Virus record (IMG/VR): IMGVR_UViG_3300031841_002333
Location: 1 to 21,793 of that record
Reading direction: 5' to 3' (one strand)
DNA: 21,793 bases
Origin: a virus
In this document: positions 1 to 7,588 of the stretch, piece by piece
How the letters are laid out: every line of letters starts with the position of its first letter
Numbering within the stretch: position 1 is the first letter of the stretch
The notes under the pieces: model-generated
Told to the model about the DNA's origin: nothing
Database searches by the model: none
The model's input: the letters and a program-made list of their open reading frames with translations, nothing else
Translations under genes and position numbers: made by a program

Positions 1-1921
1 TAATATCAATAGCATCTTCTAAACCTATTTGCCCTGACTGCAACGCCACTTGAATATTTTGCTCTAGCTTTTGTTGCTCTTCTTCGTCAGGCTCTAGTTC
101 TAAGAATATACCAAACTCGTGTATACTTAGTTTATCTATTTCTTCTAGCGTAGCTATATTAAATTGATTTATACTACCCATCAAAGCCTCTTTAGTTAAC
201 GGGAAACTTAACGCATCCGCAGCTCGTAAACTTATATTTTCTGCAGCTCTAACTGTTAAATACATTAATGACTGTAGCACGTGTTTTGTGGCTGTGTTAG
301 AATTAGCAGCTGCAAGTTTTTGTAAACCTACTAAAGCATCTTTACTTGGCTGGCTACCATCGCGAGCTTCGTTTAGCCCCGTCACGTCACGTATCATTTG
401 TAAATAATATTGATACGTTTGTATTAACGATTGTATTTTAGCCATGCCATTAGAAGTCTGCAACTCTTGTATTGGTACTTGACCTCTATTAGGATCACCA
501 TCTTGAGTCATAGATCTACCTACAATGCTACCAGTTTGAAAATACATATTCAACGCCTCTTGAGGGTTATACGTAGTTCCATTGCCTAAATCAACTTCAG
601 ACAAGCCATCAACATCAACATATACACCGTCTGGTACCATACGTGATAATACTTGTTGTAACTTTAAATGTGTGATTTGAATCATATCAGCAAAGCCAGT
701 AATACGGTTTACTAAAGAATCTATACGACCTTTATACATACGAGGCGCTGATATAGCATAATTCATATTAACCTTAGTAACATCACCGTAAGGTCTTGAC
801 ATGTTTTCAGATAATCTCCAGTCAAGCATTGAGTTCATACCTAGAACTTTAGCTCCTGTGTATAAAACCTCTATACTTCTTGAAACTCTTTCGAAGTTAT
901 CGTTTGGCGGTGGATTAAATGTATCAGGTTTTTCTAATACCTTTTCTAAACCTTGATCAGTCTTTTTTATTTTAAATACTTGATCGTGATATGTTTTATA
1001 TTCAAAAAATAATATTTGAACTTGATCTCTTTGATCTTGTCCCCACCAGTTAGTTGTATAGTTACTACTACCCGGATACTGTTGTATTTCTTCTAGCTGT
1101 GCATCGTCTAAATAAGGAAACAAACGTTTTACCTCAGATAAGCTCATGCTTTTTACTTCACCAACATAATATATGTCTTCAAAGTTAGGATCTTCTGTAT
1201 AAGAATAAACAAGTGAAGCTGGATCTACGTGATCAACAGTAATACCTTCAGATAAATTAAAGCTAGTTTTTACAGCACCTATACCTAATACGGTAAGATC
1301 GTAAGCAACTCGCTTTTTAACTTCATCATATTTATTGTAATCTAATACATTAGATATTAATTCTTCTTCTGCTATTTCTACACTTTGCTTATAATTTAAT
1401 TGCATGTAAAGATCTAGTTCGTTTTGATCTTTAGGTAGATTAGCTGGATCTGGGCTAGCATAAAAGTTTTTACCAAGTGCAGCGTTAAGAGTTTCAATGG
1501 TGTTTTTATTTTCCATGTCTCTAACAGCTGCCATAGCAAAGTCTGTTCTTTGTTTTATAGAGTACGGATCTTGTGCGAAAGATTTTAACTCATAACCTTT
1601 ATCAGTCATACCATTAACTACAATATCTACAAACTTAGATAATATAGGTACTGGTTTCCAGTCAAGATTTAAATAAGACAAATCACCATTAATAGCTAAC
1701 TCATCTTTATATTTTTGTATAGACTGCTCACCTCTGGCGTATAATTTTAATCTGTTAAAATTTTGAAAGTTAGCTGTAAACCTTTCTAGTCCACCTCTAT
1801 TACTTCTAAACCATTCATTTTCAACAGCGTTACCGACTTGTAGTCCATAGTCATAAGAACTCTTAACCTCTTCAGGTACCACCTGATCTGGAAATGAACT
1901 ATTGTAGTTAGTATAAACCAT
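1..1921 (-). CDS. Portal protein, partial (3' end outside window)
   Basis: About 640 codons are visible from the ATG at 1921; the frame is open to base 1, so the C-terminus is missing. I read it directly by translating the complement. It begins MVYTNYNSSFPDQVVPEEV and continues as a long mixed alpha/beta protein without signal or membrane segments. Features typical of large phage portals are an acidic early region, a stretch of short beta motifs (YVDVDGLSEVDLG), and near residue 515 the segment TGLNEARDGSQPSKDALVGL followed by a long helical region. A 'TG(L/I)xxxRxG' turn before the long helix is a common portal signature. It starts 4 bases after the terminase stop, and terminase followed by portal is the standard packaging order. 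Portals form the dodecameric DNA gate at one head vertex. No Shine-Dalgarno is visible; the leader is ATAAATAA. Portal is an inference from position, size and motif, and is fairly firm. Confidence 0.82.
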   Translation of the reverse strand, partial: MVYTNYNSSFPDQVVPEEVKSSYDYGLQVGNAVENEWFRSNRGGLERFTANFQNFNRLKLYARGEQSIQKYKDELAINGDLSYLNLDWKPVPILSKFVDIVVNGMTDKGYELKSFAQDPYSIKQRTDFAMAAVRDMENKNTIETLNAALGKNFYASPDPANLPKDQNELDLYMQLNYKQSVEIAEEELISNVLDYNKYDEVKKRVAYDLTVLGIGAVKTSFNLSEGITVDHVDPASLVYSYTEDPNFEDIYYVGEVKSMSLSEVKRLFPYLDDAQLEEIQQYPGSSNYTTNWWGQDQRDQVQILFFEYKTYHDQVFKIKKTDQGLEKVLEKPDTFNPPPNDNFERVSRSIEVLYTGAKVLGMNSMLDWRLSENMSRPYGDVTKVNMNYAISAPRMYKGRIDSLVNRITGFADMIQITHLKLQQVLSRMVPDGVYVDVDGLSEVDLGNGTTYNPQEALNMYFQTGSIVGRSMTQDGDPNRGQVPIQELQTSNGMAKIQSLIQTYQYYLQMIRDVTGLNEARDGSQPSKDALVGLQKLAAANSNTATKHVLQSLMYLTVRAAENISLRAADALSFPLTKEALMGSINQFNIATLEEIDKLSIHEFGIFLELEPDEEEQQKLEQNIQVALQSGQIGLEDAIDI

Positions 1922-1925
1922 TTAT

Positions 1926-4151
1926 TTATGTTATTATTTTTGAATTAATTCCTTGGTTATTATATCTTTTAAAACCAAGAGGCACTACGTTTATTTGTTT
2001 TTCGGCAACAGGTCTATATTTGTTTCTGTTGCAAGCCATTATTGCTAAACCAGAGCTAATCGAAGCGTCGTGTTTAGTTCTACTGTTTATATTAAACGTA
2101 GCCCAATCTTCTAATGTTTCTTGAAAGTACATATTACCGTATGAATCATTTATAATACCTACGTGGTTTTCTATATAATATTCTATAGCGGCAGCGTGAG
2201 CTTGTTTAATATCTTCGCTTGAGTTAGGTATTCCACCTATTTCTTTTTCAGACGTTGATAACTTATGATAAACTTTATCAGGTCTGTTCATTGAAAACTG
2301 TCTATAACCTCTACGTTTTAAATAATACAATAATCGAGGTTTATTGTTTTCTGCAAGTATAGGCATACCATAAAATACTAATGCCATTAAAACATCTTCA
2401 AAAAATATTTCAGCTGTTTGTGGTCTTGCTATATATTCTAAAAAAAACATATTAGGCGGAGCATCTTCCATGCTAAACTTTGTTAATCCATGTAAAGATC
2501 CTTTAGAACCTCTACCGTCAACAGTACCTGATATGTCGTAACTATCACACCCAAACGCGCCTATGTGCTCGTTACCTGGGTATTTAACGTTGTTTTTTAA
2601 TATAACTTTATTCTGCAAATGCAGAGGCGGCACCCATGATAATAAAAATCTACCGCTGTTGTTTGGAGTAAACGTTACTATAGAATCTTTTATACCGTTG
2701 CTCCACTGAAAACTACCTCTAGTTAAAACACCAGAGTATTTTAAATCTTCATTGTAATCTATTTGCTCGTATATTTTTGCTAGGTTAAATAAAGATTCTT
2801 TTGCTTCGTCTCTAAACGCGTGTTTTTCTGTGCGAGGAAACTGTCTATAATATTCGTTTAAAGAGTCTTGATCGTTCTTTAAACCTTCAACTTCGTTTTC
2901 CCAATACTCTATTACACCTACTTCAATTTCAGATCCGTCAATACCTTTGATCGGCGTTTCCGGCGTTTCGAAAACAGGTAATCCATAAGTATCAATGTAT
3001 CCTTCGTAGTTCCATTCCATAGGTATGAACAAACTATATAGTCCTGAGCTAGTCTGTCCATTGCGGTTTCTTTTGGTAACATCTGATTCATAATAAAGTT
3101 TTTTAAAGTTTTCGCCACCTTTATCTAGTGAGTTTGATGTTGAACCCATCATACACTTACCTACGATTCTAGACCCTAGTCTAAGTGTTGTTTTTGTTAC
3201 ACGCCAGTTATTTAAAATATTATCCGGACGCTCCCACTTACCTGATTCATCGTGGGCAAGGAGCTTAAGTTTTTCACCGTCATATGAGTTGTCACCTGTG
3301 TTTTTCCAGTCGATCGTTGTATCAAGTCCTTCGATTTCTTCTGTTTCAATACCTTGATCAAGTTTTCTTCTTGTAAGTTTTGATGCTGGTACTCTGTACG
3401 CAAGTTCTGTTTTCGGTCTATCCATACCATCTTGTATGGGTTTGAAAAAGAACGGGTAGTTAACTGATATGGGTACAACTTTATCGGTGAACATTTTTTT
3501 TGCGTCTGCACCTGACTTTGATAGTATTCCAAAACGTGAGTCGGAAGATATAGTCGCTTGATTAACAAGTTCTCCTGATGCCATAAAGGAAAAACCAGAC
3601 CGTCTATTTTTGAGGTAGCACATACCATAACATCGCTGGTCTGCTTTACATGCTTCCCAGAAGATAAAGAAAAGCCTATTTGATTCTCTATAATCTGCGG
3701 CTCCAACATCAATTTTACTCCACTGCAGGTACATGTAATGAGAGCCAGTAACATAAGTAGGATTACCTTTGTTGTAAAACCAAAAACCTTTATCACGTCT
3801 TTCAAACTCTTGGTCGATAAAATCATACCACTGCTCTTTAAAATATTCTGGCTTTTGATTAAATTCAAAAACGCTTTTTATTCTATCTAACTCTTTAGGA
3901 TAATCAAGTTTTTGCCAAAACTGATCTTCTTTTTTATTAGATCTTTTGTAACTATTTTCTACATCAGGTAAAGCTATTTTAAGATTTTGTATTTCTATAA
4001 CTTCACCTATTTTACCGGTTTTACTTATAACTACTACGTCATGTTCTTTGTTGTAGCCATAATCCCATTTTTTATACCTATTGTTTTTCTTTATTACACT
4101 AGGTTTTATGTGATCAGTTAATGTATTTACAAGCGTTTGTTGATAACTCAT
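1926..4151 (-). CDS. terL: Terminase large subunit (packaging ATPase/nuclease)
   Basis: 741 aa, longer than many TerL proteins (about 450-650 aa), with an N-terminal extension of roughly 120 residues. TerL drives DNA into the prohead by ATP hydrolysis and cuts concatemers. A degenerate Walker A-like KNRRSGFS lies at about 181-188. Walker B with the catalytic glutamate is KLLAHDESGKW at about 297-306 (D301, E302). A coupling-motif-like MMGSTSNS is at about 334-341. The RNase-H-like nuclease half supplies IGAFGCDSYD (D536), an acidic residue after a hydrophobic strand in GMPILAENN (E601), and the terminal KHDASISSGLA (D695). The ATG overlaps the upstream gene's stop as ATGA (4 bases) and the portal gene follows. 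A classical P-loop GKT/S is absent, which is known for many phage terminases of the RRxGxS type. Confidence 0.93.
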   Translation of the reverse strand: MSYQQTLVNTLTDHIKPSVIKKNNRYKKWDYGYNKEHDVVVISKTGKIGEVIEIQNLKIALPDVENSYKRSNKKEDQFWQKLDYPKELDRIKSVFEFNQKPEYFKEQWYDFIDQEFERRDKGFWFYNKGNPTYVTGSHYMYLQWSKIDVGAADYRESNRLFFIFWEACKADQRCYGMCYLKNRRSGFSFMASGELVNQATISSDSRFGILSKSGADAKKMFTDKVVPISVNYPFFFKPIQDGMDRPKTELAYRVPASKLTRRKLDQGIETEEIEGLDTTIDWKNTGDNSYDGEKLKLLAHDESGKWERPDNILNNWRVTKTTLRLGSRIVGKCMMGSTSNSLDKGGENFKKLYYESDVTKRNRNGQTSSGLYSLFIPMEWNYEGYIDTYGLPVFETPETPIKGIDGSEIEVGVIEYWENEVEGLKNDQDSLNEYYRQFPRTEKHAFRDEAKESLFNLAKIYEQIDYNEDLKYSGVLTRGSFQWSNGIKDSIVTFTPNNSGRFLLSWVPPLHLQNKVILKNNVKYPGNEHIGAFGCDSYDISGTVDGRGSKGSLHGLTKFSMEDAPPNMFFLEYIARPQTAEIFFEDVLMALVFYGMPILAENNKPRLLYYLKRRGYRQFSMNRPDKVYHKLSTSEKEIGGIPNSSEDIKQAHAAAIEYYIENHVGIINDSYGNMYFQETLEDWATFNINSRTKHDASISSGLAIMACNRNKYRPVAEKQINVVPLGFKRYNNQGINSKIIT

Positions 4152-4423
4152 TTTGATCTACCTTCAGCAAAGCCCTTAAACGACTGAGCTTTTGATTCTT
4201 TTTTGTTAGAGTCTAACATAGATCTTTCTTCTTCTATCCTGTTTAATATTTCAAACGCATCAAATATAGCTAGCTTTTTAGTTGCCGCAGCGTTTTTTAA
4301 ACGATCAGCTGACACATCATCTTCAGTGTTAGTGATAATTTTTTCCTCAGCAACTTTAATAAGCTCGTCAACTGCTTTCTGTCCAGCTCGGATTATATTC
4401 TGTTTCGTGTCCTTGACGCTCAT
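4148..4423 (-). CDS. Candidate small terminase subunit
   Basis: 91 aa, charged and probably all-helical, with no membrane segment. It lies directly upstream of terL with a 4-base ATGA overlap, the classical place and size for TerS, the DNA-recognition partner of TerL. Visible features are an amphipathic N-terminal helix (residues about 5-30), a middle helix around ADRLKNAAATKKLAIFDAFE, and a charged, basic tail. I see no clean helix-turn-helix. Its start lies inside the end of the preceding gene, giving a 56-base overlap (4368-4423), which implies translational coupling. The terminase role is an inference from position; the protein could instead be another head-assembly factor. Confidence 0.55.
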   Translation of the reverse strand: MSVKDTKQNIIRAGQKAVDELIKVAEEKIITNTEDDVSADRLKNAAATKKLAIFDAFEILNRIEEERSMLDSNKKESKAQSFKGFAEGRSK

Positions 4424-4973
4424 ACTTAATAACTATATCATTTGATTTCATACAATACAAGAGTTGTTTATCTATAACAAACTCAAACTCACTTAAAGGT
4501 TTAAACCCTACGTAGTCCTCTGGGTTAATCTGGATAGCTTCTAACGAACTATTACCATATTTTAGTATACCACGTAAGGTTTTAAGTTTATCACCTCTTA
4601 TATTTTGTTTTTCTAAAACAGGTTTTACAAAACAATAATCACTATTAGCATGCCACTTGTCGTCTTTGTGGTACATGTATATTTGATCATCGGTTGCAAA
4701 ATACATATTATCTTTAAAATACTTAGAGCTATTTTTTTCTTTGCCACGTATATCGTACCAACGTCTAAATAAATTAAAGTGAACTATAACTTTATCACCT
4801 TTTTTAATAGGTGTTTCGTAAGCAGCTGGGACTTCAACAACTTCTGCTAATCTATTAACAAAGTTGTGATCTTCAATACCAGCGTTTACTATTAATATTT
4901 TGTCATCAATATTTATTTCATTGTTGTATCTTTCACCTATAGGCTTAACAATGAATTGAAAAATACTTTTCAT
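4368..4973 (-). CDS. Tandem GroES-like (double Cpn10) protein, candidate second co-chaperonin
   Basis: 201 aa. Two consecutive segments each follow the Cpn10 beta-barrel plan. Segment one (about 6-103) has FIVKP, then LAEVVEVP, IKKGDKVIVHFN and a closing strand near ATDDQIYMYHKD. Segment two (about 113-184) has YCFVKP, LRGILKYGN, INPEDYVGFKP and EFVIDKQLLYCMKSNDIV. The last matches the GroES ending 'id.ee.l.m.esDil' well. In family terms, a GroES subunit is one barrel of about 95 aa, and tandem Cpn10 proteins are known from chloroplasts (Cpn20). The possible mobile loop of segment one (about 30-41) has no clear GG-hydrophobic-triad, and segment two has a short loop. The gene starts one base inside the preceding stop (TAATG) and its last 56 bases overlap the TerS candidate. 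The same genome carries groEL and a normal groES. The fold assignment is my alignment by eye; the co-chaperonin role is inferred. Confidence 0.62.
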   Translation of the reverse strand: MKSIFQFIVKPIGERYNNEINIDDKILIVNAGIEDHNFVNRLAEVVEVPAAYETPIKKGDKVIVHFNLFRRWYDIRGKEKNSSKYFKDNMYFATDDQIYMYHKDDKWHANSDYCFVKPVLEKQNIRGDKLKTLRGILKYGNSSLEAIQINPEDYVGFKPLSEFEFVIDKQLLYCMKSNDIVIKYERQGHETEYNPSWTESS

Positions 4974-5200
4974 TAATATTCTAAGTCATACTCAACAGAT
5001 ATAGCCATGTTAGAATTAAACTTCTTCCATGGCAATACCTCGTTGTTTTTCTTAATATGTATGTTATAAGAATTATCAGACTCTTCAAAAATAATATAAG
5101 ATATAACGTGACCGCCATAAACCTCTTGACCAACAGAATAATGCATAGCATCATTCTTATAGTCAGAACCTATACTGATTTTTCTTATAACGCTAGACAT
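4973..5200 (-). CDS. Conserved small phage protein, function unknown
   Basis: 75 aa, soluble, mostly beta: an IRKISIGSDYKNDAMHYSVG opening, then alternating strands and a closing NMAISVEYDLEY. The short 'GSDYKNDAMHYSVGQ' type of segment resembles small proteins I associate with marine Bacteroidota phages, but I cannot assign a family or function. It is locked into the transcription unit by single-base stop/start overlaps (TAATG) at both ends, with the coiled-coil gene upstream and the double-Cpn10 gene downstream. No signal peptide or membrane span is visible. Confidence 0.75.
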   Translation of the reverse strand: MSSVIRKISIGSDYKNDAMHYSVGQEVYGGHVISYIIFEESDNSYNIHIKKNNEVLPWKKFNSNMAISVEYDLEY

Positions 5201-5472
5201 TAATCTTGTTTTTCTTCTTGCTCAATAGCAGTATATTCACCTGTGCCAATATCAATATTTACAGCACCATATTCTTTTTCTAACTCAGGTTTAAATTCTT
5301 CAACTTCTTTTAACACACCTGCATACTCGTGAAGCAATTGGTGTTTTTCGTTTTCAATAAAACCAATTTGCCTTAGCAGCTGTGTGATTTTATTTTGTTG
5401 ATCTTGAATTTTCTCCAAGTGTTCTTGTGAAATTTTATTAGATTTACTTTCCATTTGTTTTACTTTACTCAT
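5200..5472 (-). CDS. Small coiled-coil protein
   Basis: 90 aa, dominated by a predicted coiled coil from about residue 10 to 65 (charged heptads rich in Q, E, K, L and I) and ending in an acidic tail (IEQEEKQD). No catalytic motif is visible. A spanin, scaffold or assembly role is conceivable, but there is no lipobox or transmembrane segment to support spanin. Its ATG follows a 26-base gap carrying an AATTAAATCAAAT leader identical to the one before groEL. It sits between the holin-like gene and the 75-aa gene. Confidence 0.75.
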   Translation of the reverse strand: MSKVKQMESKSNKISQEHLEKIQDQQNKITQLLRQIGFIENEKHQLLHEYAGVLKEVEEFKPELEKEYGAVNIDIGTGEYTAIEQEEKQD

Positions 5473-5490
5473 TTGATTTAATTTAATTAA
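5471..5490 (-). promoter_or_regulatory. A/T-rich translation leader, copy 2 of a shared motif
   Basis: On the minus strand this reads TTAATTAAATTAAATCAAAT and runs into the ATG of the 90-aa coiled-coil gene. The 13-mer AATTAAATCAAAT is identical to the stretch just before groEL. There is no Shine-Dalgarno. It probably acts as an unstructured ribosome landing site of the kind used by Bacteroidota; a promoter function cannot be excluded. Confidence 0.45.
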
Positions 5491-5498
5491 TTAATATA

Positions 5499-5897
5499 TT
5501 ACTTATTGTCACTTGATTTTTTACTCTTTTCCCACGTACGACCCACAAAATAAGCACCATACACTGTTATTAATAGTGATTGGAATATAGGTATGTAAGC
5601 TTCGTCAACTTGAAAGCCACCAATGTTGCCATCAAAAAACGCCAACGCTGTAAATATAACAGTAAGATATATCAACACTAGCGGCCTTATGTTTTTAGAT
5701 AAAAATGAATCTGATTGCATATCAAGTTTCCAGCGCTCAGTAATTTGAGTCTGCGCATCTTGATCTGCTTTTTCTAACAACTCTTGAATCTTTTGTTTAG
5801 CAGCTAATCTTTCCTCGTCTGTAGTTGTAAGTTTATCGATTACATTACCTACGTCTTTAATTAAACCGCCAGTTAAAAGACTTAAAAGTTTTTTCAT
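5499..5897 (-). CDS. Holin-like membrane protein (3TM/GTA-holin type)
   Basis: 132 aa. The N-terminal half is a charged amphipathic/coiled segment (about 1-58), followed by the signature-like WKLDMQSDSFLSKNIRPLVL (about 56-75), a hydrophobic span at about 72-88 and a second at about 102-119, then a basic tail. The 'W..D..SDSFLSKNIRPL' block before the first span is characteristic of the 3TM holin family described from gene transfer agents and phages. Such proteins permeabilise the inner membrane to time lysis. No endolysin is recognisable beside it in this window, so lysis is inferred from family resemblance only. It begins one base inside the stop of the 326-aa gene (TAATG). Confidence 0.75.
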   Translation of the reverse strand: MKKLLSLLTGGLIKDVGNVIDKLTTTDEERLAAKQKIQELLEKADQDAQTQITERWKLDMQSDSFLSKNIRPLVLIYLTVIFTALAFFDGNIGGFQVDEAYIPIFQSLLITVYGAYFVGRTWEKSKKSSDNK

Positions 5898-6877
5898 TAT
5901 CTATTCTGATTAAATCTCTCCATGACCTGCGATCTGTAATTTTGTGTACTTGGTCCTGCATATAATGGTTTTATATCTTGATGTCCAGAAGCTTTACCTT
6001 TCTTTTTATGTCTTTTACTTTTGTAAGTAGGCATTTGAGTTGCTAAAAGCTCTTCTTGGCTGTAAGGTGTAAACACTTGATAAGACTCTCTGGCTGGCGT
6101 AATTTCGTTTAAAGCTCTGTTTATAGTCTTGTCTAAAGTATATCTTTGGTCACTTGTTAAATTTTCACCATACGATTCTTTAATATAATCTAAAGCTTGT
6201 TGAGGCGTATAAGCACCGCTACCTACTAAAGCCGCATATTGACCAGCCGCGTTGTACGCTGCACTAGTTTGTTGTGCCTGTTTACTTCCTTGGCTTGTAA
6301 ATGGTAAGCTACTCATGTAATCTTGAGCAAATTGATTACCCATTTTAACAGCATCTATATCAACTAAATCTTTAATACCTTGCTGAATTTGAGCTTGATT
6401 GTATTCATAATCTTGCTGTAGAGCTTGTTGTTGACTAATACTGGTATCGCTAATAGCTCTTTTTTGCGTGTCAATACTAGTTTCACTACCACCACCTTGT
6501 CTTAATTCGTTAAGAGCTACAAGTCTATTTTCTTCTGTTTGCTTAGCCGCTTCATCAGCTCGTTTTTGGTTTATTTCTAAAAACCTTTTATCTTGAGCCC
6601 TTTGCTGTTCTTTAGTTAACGCATTGTAAGCGTCCTTAGCGGCTTGAGACGTATCCACTTGCATTAAGTCAGGAGTAACTACATCATAAACTAACTCATC
6701 GCTAGATGGTGCTGTTTGACTTATAGTTGTTTGACGTTGAGATATAGTAGGTATGTCACTAGCGCTACTATGAGGGTGAACATGCGGTTCTGTCCCTGAC
6801 TGAGAAGCTGAATGAGCAAATGGGTGTTTGCCACCTACAACTCTTTTAACGTTTTGATTTCTTAACTTAAATGCCAT
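5897..6877 (-). CDS. Probable internal virion or scaffold-like protein, Q-rich
   Basis: 326 aa, unrecognised. A basic and histidine-rich N-terminus (MAFKLRNQNVKRVVGGKHPF, then HVHPHSS) is followed by a long hydrophilic Q/A/E-rich helical region (about 75-185). A second helical region comes next, then a lysine-rich patch (KSKRHKKKGK near 287-296) and an arginine-containing tail. No membrane span or catalytic motif is visible. Length, helicity and position before the lysis and packaging genes suit a minor virion or assembly protein. The N-terminal MAFKL is shared with the HELGH protein upstream. The leader AATAAGATATGGCA closely resembles that of the 60-aa gene. Confidence 0.7.
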   Translation of the reverse strand: MAFKLRNQNVKRVVGGKHPFAHSASQSGTEPHVHPHSSASDIPTISQRQTTISQTAPSSDELVYDVVTPDLMQVDTSQAAKDAYNALTKEQQRAQDKRFLEINQKRADEAAKQTEENRLVALNELRQGGGSETSIDTQKRAISDTSISQQQALQQDYEYNQAQIQQGIKDLVDIDAVKMGNQFAQDYMSSLPFTSQGSKQAQQTSAAYNAAGQYAALVGSGAYTPQQALDYIKESYGENLTSDQRYTLDKTINRALNEITPARESYQVFTPYSQEELLATQMPTYKSKRHKKKGKASGHQDIKPLYAGPSTQNYRSQVMERFNQNR

Positions 6878-6883
6878 ATCTTA

Positions 6884-7093
6884 TTATTTATAACCACACC
6901 CTTTTTTAGTCATAGGGTGATTCATATTTATTGCGTGGTCTCCATATTTTTTCATTGGATGCCCCATGTTTATAGGTCCTGTTTCTGCTTCTCCGTATTT
7001 AGATAAACAATGTTTAGACATAAAGGTTCCTTTTTTAGACAAAGGCCCTACATTTCCTTTTTTAGATTGTGTGTCTGGATTAGTGCTTGGCAT
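6884..7093 (-). CDS. Small Lys/Gly/His/Met-rich repeat protein
   Basis: 69 aa, very basic, without predicted hydrophobic core. The C-terminal half holds two near copies of an 11-residue unit, INMGHPMKKYG and INMNHPMTKKG. Related degenerate pieces (GPLSKKG, MSKHCLSKYG) lie before them. Histidine, methionine and cysteine are unusually frequent, so metal binding is possible but unproven. A DNA-associated internal head peptide or a target of the adjacent HELGH protein are other options. A leader of only A and T (TTAAAAATTAAAATT) precedes the ATG. It is part of the run of small proteins between the chaperonin cassette and the holin. Confidence 0.65.
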   Translation of the reverse strand: MPSTNPDTQSKKGNVGPLSKKGTFMSKHCLSKYGEAETGPINMGHPMKKYGDHAINMNHPMTKKGCGYK

Positions 7094-7104
7094 AATTTTA
7101 ATTT

Positions 7105-7428
7105 TTAAGTTATTCTTTCTGCAAATTTATTTGCATAATCTTCCCATGGTAGTTTATCGCTACCCTCTTTCATATTTTTCCTTGAATATGTTTTTCCTTT
7201 GTAGTATACGTTGTTGTCATCGTAGTTCAATGCACCGCTTTTAATTTGCTGCATGTGGCCTAACTCGTGAGCTAATACTTCTTTGTATTGTATAGGATCT
7301 TTAACGTCCTTGCTCATTAGTATACTACCATTGTTTAAGGCTTTACCTAATACTCCTTCTTCTAAATCTACGTGATATAAAGGCGTGTTGTCTACTGCGT
7401 AGGGTGGATTATTAAGTTTAAAAGCCAT
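7105..7428 (-). CDS. Zincin-like (HELGH) putative metallopeptidase
   Basis: 107 aa. The segment YKEVLAHELGHMQQIKSG (about 48-65) contains HExxH, the zinc-binding and catalytic helix of zincin peptidases: two histidines and the catalytic glutamate at about 54-58. A downstream LPWEDYANKFAERI (about 93-106) supplies a candidate third ligand or supporting helix, as in small SprT-like or phage zincins. No signal peptide is visible. Its compact size and its place among virion-type small genes suggest maturation or processing of a virion protein, or a structural zincin, rather than wall lysis. It begins with MAFKL like the 326-aa protein. The start overlaps the previous stop by one base (TAATG). Confidence 0.75.
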   Translation of the reverse strand: MAFKLNNPPYAVDNTPLYHVDLEEGVLGKALNNGSILMSKDVKDPIQYKEVLAHELGHMQQIKSGALNYDDNNVYYKGKTYSRKNMKEGSDKLPWEDYANKFAERIT

Positions 7429-7586
7429 TATTTATTGTTATAAGGAAACATTTCGTTTAGTCTATCTCTTCTAGCGCCACATCCACATGGTATATTTAAA
7501 CCATCAGAAACCTTGTCTACAATTGTTTTGACTCCAGTTGCTGTTGTGAATTTTTCTATCGTGTCGCCTAAACCTCTTGATTTCAT
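7428..7586 (-). CDS. Small CGCG-motif phage protein (52 aa)
   Basis: A short gene found by reading the complement: ATG at 7586, TAA at 7430-7428. It begins MKSRGLGDTIEKFTTATGVK, continues with a short helix, then IPCGCGARRDRLNEMFPY and ends NNK. The start is supported by a TAATTATG junction with the previous gene (2-base gap) and the end by a TAATG junction with the HELGH gene, so it fills an otherwise empty slot exactly. The GLGD(T)IEKFT...CGCG.RRD.LN opening and closing resemble a small protein I recognise from many phages. The two cysteines could bind metal, but function is unknown. Confidence 0.85.
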   Translation of the reverse strand: MKSRGLGDTIEKFTTATGVKTIVDKVSDGLNIPCGCGARRDRLNEMFPYNNK

Positions 7587-7588
7587 AA

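Noticed and set aside
3212-3868. A 218-codon frame on the minus strand inside the terminase gene
   Set aside because: It overlaps terL in another frame; its translation has no recognisable domain and the terL motifs span the region.
7105-7428. HELGH protein as the phage endolysin
   Set aside because: No cell-wall-binding or signal segment, very small, and its neighbours are virion-type proteins rather than lysis genes.
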